Source: an uncultured Mobiluncus sp. (GTDB lineage Bacteria; Actinomycetota; Actinomycetes; Actinomycetales; Actinomycetaceae). Taken from it: 55,124 nt of DNA. This document shows, piece after piece, positions 43,601 through 50,208 of this stretch. The stretch's first letter is position 1. Every line of letters begins with the position of its first letter. The translations under genes and the position numbers were made by a program. The stretch lies in contig NZ_CAMYBV010000014.1 in NCBI RefSeq assembly GCF_947254095.1, positions 1-55,124 of the forward strand, given 5' to 3'. Under the pieces are notes generated by a model, which searched no databases, was not told the origin of the DNA, and saw nothing but the letters and a program-made list of their open reading frames with translations.

Positions 43601-44621
43601 GGGCACCCCGGCTGGCGCCAAGGTTGACGAAAACGGCTGCTCCGTAGCCCCGGCCGTCGGGACTGTCCCGGACGTGGATGGAACGAAAGGCCAGCCCATC
43701 ACCCCGATAGAGGTGCCGATTGCTAACCCCGGCAAGACCACCAACCTGGTGTGCCACGCGGAGGGGCTGGCTGCTGGTTTGACCATCAAGTTGAACAAGG
43801 AAGGCACGGCTTGCGTCATCTCGGGAACCCCGACTGAGTCCAAGACCGGCGAGGTTACGGTCACCCTAACCTACACCGATCCGACCGATCCGAACACGCC
43901 GAAGACCGCTGATCCCGGCACTGGCAACCAGTACATCAAGGACAACGTCCCCACTGTGGGTAATGTCCCGGATGTGGTTGGAGAAACCGGGAAGCCTATC
44001 GCTCCCGTCGAAGTTCCGGTGAGCAACCCCGGCAAGACCACCAACCTGGTGTGCCACGCGGAGGGTCTGGCTGCTGGTTTGACCATCAAGTTGAACAAGG
44101 AAGGCACGGCTTGCGTCATCTCGGGAACCCCGACTGAGTCAAAGACCGGAGAAGTGAAGGTCACCCTAACCTACACCGATCCGACCGACCCGGATAATCC
44201 GAAGACGACGAAACCTTCGACCGGCAAGATCACCATCACCACGCCCGGCGGCACCACCGGCCCGACCGGCCCGGTCGGCCCGCAGGGACCGACTGGCCCG
44301 ACTGGCCCGACTGGCCCCCAGGGTCCCGCTGGTCCTGCTGGTCCTGGTGGGACCACTCCGACCCCCCCGGTGGCTGGTGTCCAGGAGCATCCGCAGCCTG
44401 CCCCGAATGCAAACGGTGGCGAGCAAGCTCCGCAGCCCCCGGTAGCCGGAGTAACCGAGACACCGTCCCTGGTTCCGGGTACTCCGTCTCAGCCAAAGAT
44501 GCCTAGCTCCTTGGCTCGCACGGGCGTGAACTCGGTACCCTCCAGCATCGCTTTTGCGGTTCTGCTGTTGGGATTGGGCGCGTGGTTCAGCCTGCGCAGT
44601 CGCAAGCTCGACCAGGAGTAA
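40692..44621 (+). CDS. Large wall-anchored surface protein with TSP3, He_PIG and collagen-like segments
   Basis: A 1309-residue secreted protein, paralogous in plan to its upstream neighbour. The signal peptide ends near AGAYADNPG; an N-terminal region of about 550 residues (VPMPGVRVYGQWMEGDGSLS, SPIYTTTTG) is followed by four TSP3-like motifs (DADGDGVPDDKDKC and similar) alternating with He_PIG-like units. About eleven Gly-X-Y triplets (GPTGPVGPQGPTGPTGP..., about 44246-44355) form a collagen-like stalk. The C-terminus is L1274-A-R-T-G1278, a hydrophobic helix and RSRKLDQE, for class E sortase anchoring. No good Shine-Dalgarno precedes the ATG; AGGAAGG is about 24 bases away. Confidence 0.88.
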   Translation: MTKAALAYVGAAALAFSTLVAGTAGAYADNPGPISGAIESTTDASAGHTISGWVYNQKVGNIVADGDVPNLADRNVVAKTKNYTDPHAIRVPMPGVRVYGQWMEGDGSLSPIYTTTTGTDGSFHMGMKEFTKANGEIAKFDAKPHAGKDHEKYRVWTINPDSGKYQLLWSWGHNNFAPIEPGMDAAGHARVLDTKVFNLRFVYAERFDSSQLHLADQRDNGKALNSGNVKGRVFWNLFFNGGGEWRDLAQYGYHYESYEDIPIMGVKVTGSYLSDYAVQQITAKYQTVGKTPRKGKWTPADEAEMQAWIQEKIASEGADKWIAETATTTTRGDGTYALQFRGTWGNPDYSKDNKCKPAQKALLHTVAASAADGKFGAGCDHKHINDDWVFVSIDNHDGIVQTSPYYRPFFKSDPSTYWTEKWALNKHKNGLQEVNFALYPGQIVFDVTPYNDTDNLAKRGDTAETTTSGLPGAWNASTRYQIEWTTGNQVVKTCLSELPDSTGNLSSCPFTVPDDLAEKTVYVANLYGFSADGRARQGTPLRVDSFTALPETKDADGDGVPDDKDKCADTPANSVVDEDGCTLAQRYKPNYTDTRAKVGQAATSEPPTFDDVTTSQVEHKPYNGLGKDGKASATDFEPEDGTAAPNGAITFIPTAEGTNIVQVTVTYSDKSSAKTPAKFIATDGDKDGDGVKDSKDKCPNTPNGYLGKVTEDGCAIPTVSDFAVRGTVGKVINPVQIAIVDPDNIVTDCTSTDLPLRLTAKWEDNKCVVSTATVPDSAFSQDDLKVDVAYKGGSATSNGSVVISDKPDSDGDGVPDPEDPNNPGNGEDHCQDTPAGAYVDNNGCSVVPTVGPAPNINGTVNEPITPVVVKVTNLGKANITCESNDLPAGLTVAYDEAKGGCVISGTPTVKVPAGTTYTVTVNYTPQDQNNPAGSFDRTGNVTIKGKDSDGDGVDDPINPNNPGNGEDRCQGTPAGAKVDENGCSVAPAVGTVPDVDGTKGQPITPIEVPIANPGKTTNLVCHAEGLAAGLTIKLNKEGTACVISGTPTESKTGEVTVTLTYTDPTDPNTPKTADPGTGNQYIKDNVPTVGNVPDVVGETGKPIAPVEVPVSNPGKTTNLVCHAEGLAAGLTIKLNKEGTACVISGTPTESKTGEVKVTLTYTDPTDPDNPKTTKPSTGKITITTPGGTTGPTGPVGPQGPTGPTGPTGPQGPAGPAGPGGTTPTPPVAGVQEHPQPAPNANGGEQAPQPPVAGVTETPSLVPGTPSQPKMPSSLARTGVNSVPSSIAFAVLLLGLGAWFSLRSRKLDQE

Positions 44622-44671
44622 TCAGCTGAACATAACTGCATAAACCGAGAGACTGGCTCTCTGCGGTAGAA

Positions 44672-44714
44672 CCATTGGCGGGAACCTCCAGTGAGGCTCC
44701 CGCCAATGGTTTTT
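44672..44714 (+). terminator. Strong terminator after the second surface gene
   Basis: CCATTGGCGGGA-A-CCTC, loop CAGT, GAGG-C-TCCCGCCAATGG followed by five T. Confidence 0.9.
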
Positions 44715-44832
44715 AATCGCGTGACTATCCCCATCAAACAGAGTCAGCATTTTAGGGTATAAATTCTCGATTATGAGCGTGGAATTTGGCCCGGAGAGCT
44801 ACACTTAATCACAAAGAGGGGGAAAAACGACC

Positions 44833-45909
44833 GTGGAAAGTGACCAGGAACACCTTGTGAACGAGACAGAAGCAGCTCACACGGCGGCAACAATCGATGC
44901 CCCTATCCGCCAGGCTTACCGCGGAAAACGTCCTGCTTCCACCCCGGTGTGGTTCTTGGGGCAGTCCGTGTTTCAGCACCCTGACAATTGGCAGGATTTG
45001 AGCGGACGCGAACAGGTGGATTATTGTCTGCTCCCTGAAATTGGGGTCAACACCGCGCTGACCCCGGTGCAGCAATTCGATGTTGACGCCGCCCTGTGCA
45101 CTTCTGACGTGCTGTTTCCCTTGCGGCTGGTAGGTTTTGACCTGGCGCGCCAGATTGATCCCAACGGCGAGCCCCTGCGGCCCCTGCGCTCCACTATGGA
45201 CGTGGATCGAGTTCTGGCTCTGCCCGACCCCGATTGGTCGCGGATCGAGGCTGTCAGCCGGGCACAACGCAGCGAGCTCGCGCCGGAAAAGGTTCTCATC
45301 GCCATCGCCGGAGCGCCTTTCGTACTGTCGTCGTTGCTGGTGGAAGGCTCCGCCAACGCCCCGCAAAACCTGCAGACCCGCATCTTCATGCAGTCCCAGC
45401 CCCGCAACTGGGAGCGGTTGATGGGCTGGACTTCGAGCCTGGTGCGGAATTTCCTGGCTGCACAAGTGCGGGGGGGAGCCGAAGTCATCCAGATGGTCGA
45501 TCCGTGGGTGCGCACGCTGACCGAGGGGGAGTATGCGTGCCTAGCGGAATCTTACGCGCGAGAAATTTTCGATGAGTTTGACGATGACATCACCAGGATT
45601 TCTTGCAGCCTCGGCGCTGAACATTTGCTGTCATCGGTCGTCCCTTACGTTGATGTGCTGGGTATCGGCGAGGAGCTGACCCTAGCGGAGGCGGCCAGAA
45701 TCGCGCCGGGCAAAGTCCTGCAGGGTAACCTCGACCCGGACCTTATTTTGCTCGGTGGTGATGAGGTGCGGGACGCAGCGCGTCAGGTGCTGGAATCCGG
45801 GTTGAGTGCGCCTGCTCATGTTTTCAACGTGGCGGGCCGGTTGGATCCAGAATCGGATCCCGCCGAGGTTCACCGGCTGGTCGATTTCATCCACGACTAC
45901 CGGTTTTAA
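44833..45909 (+). CDS. UroD-superfamily protein lacking key uroporphyrinogen decarboxylase residues
   Basis: A 358-residue TIM-barrel protein similar along its length to HemE: STPVWFLGQSVFQHPDNW, CTSDVLFPLRLVGFDL, IAGAPFVLSSLLVEG and LQGNLDPDLIL are aligned landmarks. However, the substrate-binding MRQAGR motif reads LGQSVF (both Arg lost) and the C-terminal FNLGHGI reads FNVAGRL (His lost). The catalytic-type Asp (D92) remains. It may therefore be a UroD-like protein of other function rather than a heme enzyme. GTG 44833 with GAGGGGG about 10 bases upstream; single-gene unit between a terminator and the hsp20 regulatory region. Confidence 0.8.
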   Translation: MESDQEHLVNETEAAHTAATIDAPIRQAYRGKRPASTPVWFLGQSVFQHPDNWQDLSGREQVDYCLLPEIGVNTALTPVQQFDVDAALCTSDVLFPLRLVGFDLARQIDPNGEPLRPLRSTMDVDRVLALPDPDWSRIEAVSRAQRSELAPEKVLIAIAGAPFVLSSLLVEGSANAPQNLQTRIFMQSQPRNWERLMGWTSSLVRNFLAAQVRGGAEVIQMVDPWVRTLTEGEYACLAESYAREIFDEFDDDITRISCSLGAEHLLSSVVPYVDVLGIGEELTLAEAARIAPGKVLQGNLDPDLILLGGDEVRDAARQVLESGLSAPAHVFNVAGRLDPESDPAEVHRLVDFIHDYRF

Positions 45910-45991
45910 CGGTTTTGCGGCGGCCCTTGCCGGATTTTCCCTCAGCTTAATTTATACCTTCTACCAGCACATACGTGTCAAAAAATACAAA

Positions 45992-46012
45992 GTTGAGCCT
46001 AGGCGTATCAAG
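45992..46012 (+). promoter_or_regulatory. HAIR-like HspR site upstream of hsp20
   Basis: GTTGAGC-N7-TATCAAG matches the HspR inverted repeat CTTGAGT-N7-ACTCAAG at five of seven positions in each arm with the correct spacing. It is about 125 bases before the hsp20 start. Confidence 0.55.
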
Positions 46013-46017
46013 TTTAG

Positions 46018-46044
46018 CTGGCACTCTGGGAATAAGAGTGCTAA
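46018..46044 (+). promoter_or_regulatory. CIRCE element (HrcA operator) upstream of hsp20
   Basis: CTGGCACTC-N9-GAGTGCTAA: the right arm is the exact CIRCE consensus and the left arm matches except for two outer bases. It begins 5 bases after the HAIR-like site. Confidence 0.85.
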
Positions 46045-46137
46045 TCTGGTTGTTGTACTGAATGGAACCGGAAAAACCGGAACCGCAGCCGAAAACTGAA
46101 AACGAGAAACTGAAAAACTAACTGGAGGATACAAATC

Positions 46138-46560
46138 ATGGCTACTTATCGTGACCCGTTTGCTGAAATCGATCGCATGTTCAACACCGCGATGCACTCG
46201 CCGGCGACCCCGGCGATGCCCTTGGATCTATACCGGGAGGGTGACAAGTTCGTCGCCCGCGTGGATCTGCCCGGAGTGGACCCCGCGACTATTGACATCG
46301 ACGTCGAGGACCGCACCTTGACTATCTCTGCCCAGCGCAAACCCACCGAGGGTGAGGACCTGCACTGGTTGAACCGCGAGCGTCCCGCCGGGACCTTTGC
46401 TCGCCAGCTGACCTTGGGATACGGCTTGGCAGTCGATCGGATTGCCGCCTCGTATGAAGGAGGGGTCCTGACCGTGACTATTCCGGTCGCCGAAGAGAAC
46501 AAGCCGCGCAAGATTCAAGTCGCGGTGGGCGGCGACGCTGACAAGGTCATCGAAAACTAG
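46138..46560 (+). CDS. Hsp20/alpha-crystallin small heat-shock protein
   Basis: A 140-residue cytoplasmic holdase chaperone. The alpha-crystallin domain runs from about residue 28 to 125, with PLDLYREGDKFVARVDLPGV at its start and the conserved A-x-x-x-n-GvL motif (ASYEGGVLTVTIP). The C-terminal PRKIQV supplies the I-x-V oligomerisation contact. ATG with GGAGG about 9 bases upstream. The upstream HAIR-like and CIRCE sites indicate heat induction through HspR and HrcA. Confidence 0.93.
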   Translation: MATYRDPFAEIDRMFNTAMHSPATPAMPLDLYREGDKFVARVDLPGVDPATIDIDVEDRTLTISAQRKPTEGEDLHWLNRERPAGTFARQLTLGYGLAVDRIAASYEGGVLTVTIPVAEENKPRKIQVAVGGDADKVIEN

Positions 46561-46618
46561 CGGCGGCGCGGGCACAGCACCACAACGCTGGTGGAAACCC
46601 CGACCCCGCCCTTGTGAC

Positions 46619-46655
46619 AAAAAATCTCCCCGGTCAAAGTGCTTGACCGGGGAGA
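46619..46655 (-). terminator. Terminator of the minus-strand membrane-protein pair
   Basis: A perfect 13-base stem TCTCCCCGGTCAA/TTGACCGGGGAGA with a 5-base loop; on the minus strand it is followed by TTTTTTG. It may also limit read-through from hsp20. Confidence 0.85.
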
Positions 46656-46689
46656 ATGTCGAATTTGTGGAAAGTCTCTCTAGTGAAAA

Positions 46690-47046
46690 CTAGCCGACAG
46701 AAACCGAATCCGCAACTTCTGCGGGGGTTTCCGTAGTGACCGGGGCATCCAGCGGGGGACGCACGCCACGCGGATCCTTGACAATCAAGTAAACCGCCCA
46801 AATCATGCCGCCCAAGGCCACCACAAACAGGCCCAAGTAGGCATCATTGAGCATATCGAGAGGCTCGGGGTTGAACACCTCAACACCGTCTGCGATGTAT
46901 TCAGAAATCAAGTCCACAATCCACATCAGGGAAGCGCCCCAGTACATCCAGCACAGCAGGTCTACCCGCATTTTGGATTGCGGAGCGTGGGAATACCACC
47001 ACGCGGTCGAGGCAATGGCGGCAAAGAGAGTAATTAATAGGGTCAT
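46690..47046 (-). CDS. Small membrane protein, hydrogenase-associated pair (second gene)
   Basis: A 118-residue protein with about three membrane helices (N-terminal LLITLFAAIAST, CWMYWGASLMWIVDLISEYI, LGLFVVALGGMIWAVYLIV) and a Pro/Thr-rich cytoplasmic tail. I do not recognise the family. ATG 47046 has GGAG upstream. It starts 10 bases after the stop of the preceding membrane gene, so the two are one operon, ending at the terminator at 46619-46655. Confidence 0.7.
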   Translation of the reverse strand: MTLLITLFAAIASTAWWYSHAPQSKMRVDLLCWMYWGASLMWIVDLISEYIADGVEVFNPEPLDMLNDAYLGLFVVALGGMIWAVYLIVKDPRGVRPPLDAPVTTETPAEVADSVSVG

Positions 47047-47056
47047 GTCTGGCTCC

Positions 47057-47443
47057 TTACGCTTTCGGGTTCATCTCGGAGACGCTGCGGCGCTCGGTGG
47101 CGCGAATGACCGCGAGTCCGACTGCCCATACGACCGTCACCAGCACTGCCATTCCGACTCCGACAGTGCTCATCTCAAAGAGCATTTGTCGCGCATCGTC
47201 AGGGTTGGCGGCCGCCGTGAGGAAGGGGAAATACGGCACGACTTCGCCATGCCAGAAGTGTTCAAACATCAACAGCACAGCCCCGCCCCACAGCAGGTTC
47301 GTCAGCCAGTTCAGTTTGCGAACCAAAACCAGGGTACGGGCGGATTTTTCCGAGGCTTCGCCAGTCGCGGCCTTGTGAGCGAGATGCTTTTTCACAGCCG
47401 TCACCGCGACAGCTTCAGCGGTGGGAACAAGAAAACATGCCAT
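47057..47443 (-). CDS. Small membrane protein, hydrogenase-associated pair (first gene)
   Basis: A 128-residue protein beginning MACFLVPTAEAVAVTAV, with about three membrane helices and a conserved-looking loop FEHFWHGEVVPYFPFLTA plus MSTVGVGMAVLVTVVWAVG. Similar 'MACFLVP' proteins occur in other anaerobes as I recall, without a known function. Two histidines near the membrane surface could bind metal or heme. ATG 47443 with AAAAGGA upstream. It heads a two-gene operon next to the hydrogenase maturation genes. Confidence 0.7.
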   Translation of the reverse strand: MACFLVPTAEAVAVTAVKKHLAHKAATGEASEKSARTLVLVRKLNWLTNLLWGGAVLLMFEHFWHGEVVPYFPFLTAAANPDDARQMLFEMSTVGVGMAVLVTVVWAVGLAVIRATERRSVSEMNPKA

Positions 47444-47579
47444 TATGAGTCCTTTTCAATATGAGGATAAAACCTAGCATTCATTCTAGCGTGTCTCGCA
47501 GGTTTGATAAAAAATCGGAACATATTGCACCGGCACATGAACCACTCAGCGGAAAATATCGGTGAACTGGGGGAAGACG

Positions 47580-47807
47580 CTAGGAAATCATGCCCAGTTC
47601 CCGCCAGGTGTCCAGGGATTCCTGAGCTTCCTCAGCGGTCAGCAGGTTCATCGCGAACCCGTTTTGAATCAGGACATAATCACCCACCCGCGCTTCGGGA
47701 ACGTAGGCCATGCAGGCGTCTTGCACTTGACCAGCCACGTCGATCCGTCCCATCGGCATCACGCCGGGGGTAATCGACAAAATCTGGCAGGGCACTCCTA
47801 CGCACAT
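47580..47807 (-). CDS. hypC: Hydrogenase maturation chaperone HypC
   Basis: A 75-residue HypC/HybG-family protein. The essential N-terminus MCVGVPCQIL supplies Cys2, which with HypD carries the Fe(CN)2CO group to the large subunit; GDYVLIQNGFAMNLLTAEEA is the conserved C-terminal part. ATG 47807 with AAAGGAT 7 bases upstream. It follows the HupK-like gene by 62 bases on the same strand. HypD, HypE and HypF are not in the window. Confidence 0.93.
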   Translation of the reverse strand: MCVGVPCQILSITPGVMPMGRIDVAGQVQDACMAYVPEARVGDYVLIQNGFAMNLLTAEEAQESLDTWRELGMIS

Positions 47808-47869
47808 GACTGGATCCTTTCCGCCGGGGGACGCGAATCGGTAGCCGAACCGCTCCCGCTCTCCCTATT

Positions 47870-49123
47870 CTAGACGTTTTCGACTTTCAGTCCCATCTGG
47901 CCGGCAGGGGCAGAACTGATGGGTAGGCAGGGGTCGGCTTCGCGAATGGATTGTTCCCAAGCGCCGGCCTGTTGTGCCTGGTCTAGGGCATAAGCCTGGG
48001 TCAGCAGTTGCGCCAGCCAGGGTTCGTTTTGAGCGGTGGGGGTGAGGATACGGGCCGTTTGAATCGTGCTGTCGGCTCCGATGGTATAGGTATGGGCAAG
48101 GATGCCGCGCGGTCCGTCCACCAGTCCGGTCCCGCTACCGGGAGTGAACTGCACGGTCGTCGGGTCCACGAGTTCTCTCAGGTCAGAGCTTTCCACGAGT
48201 TGAGTGAGCTGCTGGGTCAAGGCTTCGGTCCGTTCCAAGACATGCAAAGTAATGATGGCCCGCGCCCCGGCAGCGTCGCGTGCGCCAGCCAGCCACCGCG
48301 CTTGTGCCGCCGCCGCCCGCGGGGTGGGCAAAGTACCGATGGAAAGCTGGGCGACCGGACCGACCCGGTATCGCCCGTTCTCAGGTCCGTCAGCTCGCAA
48401 GTATGGCCGCGGGGCGGGGGAGCCCGGAATTTCCTCCGTGACCCGCTCATTCCACCGCGAAAAATCAAACTCGTCCACCGTGCTGGTACCCCGCACCACT
48501 CTGACCTTGGTCCCGAACACGTCAGGGTTACCGTCAGCGTCAATGAGAGCCACGTCCGCTCCGGTAAAGTCGCCGGTCCCAGCCGCTTCGGGGGAGGATG
48601 CTAAAGCCGCATCGCACAGGGCTGCGGCAGCGTCCCGTGCGGTGGCGAGGTCTGCGGACAGGTCGCACAAGGCCGGGGTAGTGGGCCACACGCTGACCCC
48701 GCCGGGTACTGCCGTCGCCGGAAAATGACCCGGCGAACCGGCCGCGACCAGCATCTTTTTCGACACCCGTTTCAGCGTCACCCCGGCGTCACGGTCCTGC
48801 ATTAAAAACCGCAGCGAATGGGCCTCCACAATCGACCCGTAGTGCAGCAGTCGGCGGGTGAGCTGCGCCGCGGGAGCAATCGGAGGCAAACCGCTCAAGA
48901 CGTCCAGCGCCCGGGTCCCGGCCAGGTGATGCGCCACCGGGCAAATCCCGCACAGATGCTCGGTTATTTTCAGGGCTGCGAGCGCGGTCTGGCTCTCCAA
49001 CATGGCGTCCACCCGCGGCAAACCCTGCAGGTCAAAGCGGGCGTGGGGGTGGCCGGAAGAATCGTGGGTGACGACGATGCGTCCCTCCATCGGGTCGATG
49101 ATTTCGTCAAGATTGATTTTCAT
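47870..49123 (-). CDS. HupK/HoxV-like hydrogenase large-subunit homologue (assembly scaffold)
   Basis: A 417-residue protein related to [NiFe]-hydrogenase large subunits. The proximal motif is intact (HLCGICPVAHH; C58, C61), and PMEGRI and PRVDAML match the family N-terminus. The distal nickel-binding motif DPCxxC is degraded to DPCLPI (C399 kept, second Cys replaced by Ile402, no following His), and there is no cleavable C-terminal extension. It therefore cannot hold a normal NiFe site. HupK/HoxV proteins of proteobacteria have the same loss and are proposed Fe(CN)2CO scaffolds, which is the best parallel. GAG-rich ribosome-binding site AGGAGA precedes the ATG. Only 23 bases separate it from the divergent hypA. 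Confidence 0.75.
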   Translation of the reverse strand: MKINLDEIIDPMEGRIVVTHDSSGHPHARFDLQGLPRVDAMLESQTALAALKITEHLCGICPVAHHLAGTRALDVLSGLPPIAPAAQLTRRLLHYGSIVEAHSLRFLMQDRDAGVTLKRVSKKMLVAAGSPGHFPATAVPGGVSVWPTTPALCDLSADLATARDAAAALCDAALASSPEAAGTGDFTGADVALIDADGNPDVFGTKVRVVRGTSTVDEFDFSRWNERVTEEIPGSPAPRPYLRADGPENGRYRVGPVAQLSIGTLPTPRAAAAQARWLAGARDAAGARAIITLHVLERTEALTQQLTQLVESSDLRELVDPTTVQFTPGSGTGLVDGPRGILAHTYTIGADSTIQTARILTPTAQNEPWLAQLLTQAYALDQAQQAGAWEQSIREADPCLPISSAPAGQMGLKVENV

Positions 49124-49146
49124 GATTCTCCTGAGACAATTAGTTT

Positions 49147-49542
49147 ATGCATGAACTTGGGCTGTTAACTTCGGTGGTGGCAGCGGTCGAAAATGCGGCC
49201 GCTCAGGCTGATTCCCAGGTTACCCGAGTTGAAAAAGTTGCGCTCGATGTGGGCACCATGTCGGAGGCAATTCCAGAGGCTCTCTACGGTTCCTGGCCCA
49301 TTGCCCGGCAGGACAGTATCTGCGCCGAAGCAGAACTGGAAGTCACCATGATTCCCGCCAGCGTGTACTGTTCGCGGTGCGCGCGGGATGTGCCCATTGA
49401 TGAGTTTTTCGCCCTGGCCTGCCCGGAATGTGGGATGCCCACCGGCAACTTGACTCACGGGCGTGAGTTCAAAATTGCCTGGGTGCAGTGGGATACCGAG
49501 CCGGCGGACGCCAGCCACGCCGCGGAATCCTCGTCCGCGTAG
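49147..49542 (+). CDS. hypA: Hydrogenase nickel-insertion protein HypA
   Basis: A 131-residue HypA. The nickel site is the N-terminal M1-H2-E3, and the zinc site is C75-x2-C78 and C92-x2-C95 (YCSRC, CPEC). It delivers nickel to the large subunit with HypB. It is the only plus-strand gene of the cluster, and its ATG is 23 bases from the start of the divergent scaffold gene, so its promoter must overlap that gene. No Shine-Dalgarno is visible. The C-terminal 15 residues (Ala/Asp/Ser-rich) exceed the usual length. Confidence 0.93.
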   Translation: MHELGLLTSVVAAVENAAAQADSQVTRVEKVALDVGTMSEAIPEALYGSWPIARQDSICAEAELEVTMIPASVYCSRCARDVPIDEFFALACPECGMPTGNLTHGREFKIAWVQWDTEPADASHAAESSSA

Positions 49543-49565
49543 TTCGCGTAGTCCGCGTAGGGGTT

Positions 49566-50198
49566 TCAGCTGAGCCAGGAATCGAGGACTTCCGCTGCGA
49601 GTTCGACCGCGCGAGGAATACCGCTTTGGGCGCTCTGGGTTAGACCCAGGCACAAATCCACGTGTTCGCTGACCACCCCGACAACTTCGAGCACGCGCGG
49701 TTCCTTGCCGGTCAGGCGGGCCGAAGTCAAAATGTCGAGCAAACCGACCTGGTGAGGCGACATTTTCATGGACAGCAGGCGCGGGACGTGGTCCCCGCTC
49801 AGGTGCAGGGCTTGACCGGGAGCGCGTCCGTTGCCGGGAGCCACCGAATCCAGAATCAACAGCTGTTCTGATTCCTGCACCACCGGCACCAGCTCCATAC
49901 CGCCGGTGCCGCCCTCCAGCAGAGCCAACTCCCCGACCTTTTGCGCAGCCTGCCAGGCAGGACGGGTCGGTAGGAGCTGCTGGAGGCCGGCCAAAATCTG
50001 TAGGCCGATACCGTCGTCACCCATAATCGGGTTACCCACCGCCAGGACGGTAAAACGCGCTCCGGCCCAGCCGGTGGCATCGACGTCGGAAATATCCGGC
50101 AACGGAACCTGACCATCAAGCTGGTCCGGGGCGTCTGGTGAATGGGAACACTCAGCGGAACGATCCGCTTGAGTAATCGCGGCAGGCTTTTGAGCCAT
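49566..50198 (-). CDS. Hydrogenase large-subunit maturation protease (HyaD/HupD-like)
   Basis: A 210-residue endopeptidase of the HycI/HyaD family, which removes the C-terminal extension of the large subunit after nickel insertion. Landmarks are VLAVGNPIMGDDGIGLQIL (Asp metal ligand), LLILDSVAPGNGRAPG (second ligand) and SPHQVGLLDIL (His ligand). The N-terminal 50 residues are an extra acidic/Pro-containing segment. ATG 50198 is chosen for GAAAGG 5 bases upstream; it begins 11 bases after the cytochrome gene stop. Confidence 0.9.
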   Translation of the reverse strand: MAQKPAAITQADRSAECSHSPDAPDQLDGQVPLPDISDVDATGWAGARFTVLAVGNPIMGDDGIGLQILAGLQQLLPTRPAWQAAQKVGELALLEGGTGGMELVPVVQESEQLLILDSVAPGNGRAPGQALHLSGDHVPRLLSMKMSPHQVGLLDILTSARLTGKEPRVLEVVGVVSEHVDLCLGLTQSAQSGIPRAVELAAEVLDSWLS

Positions 50199-50208
50199 CA
50201 AAACCTTT

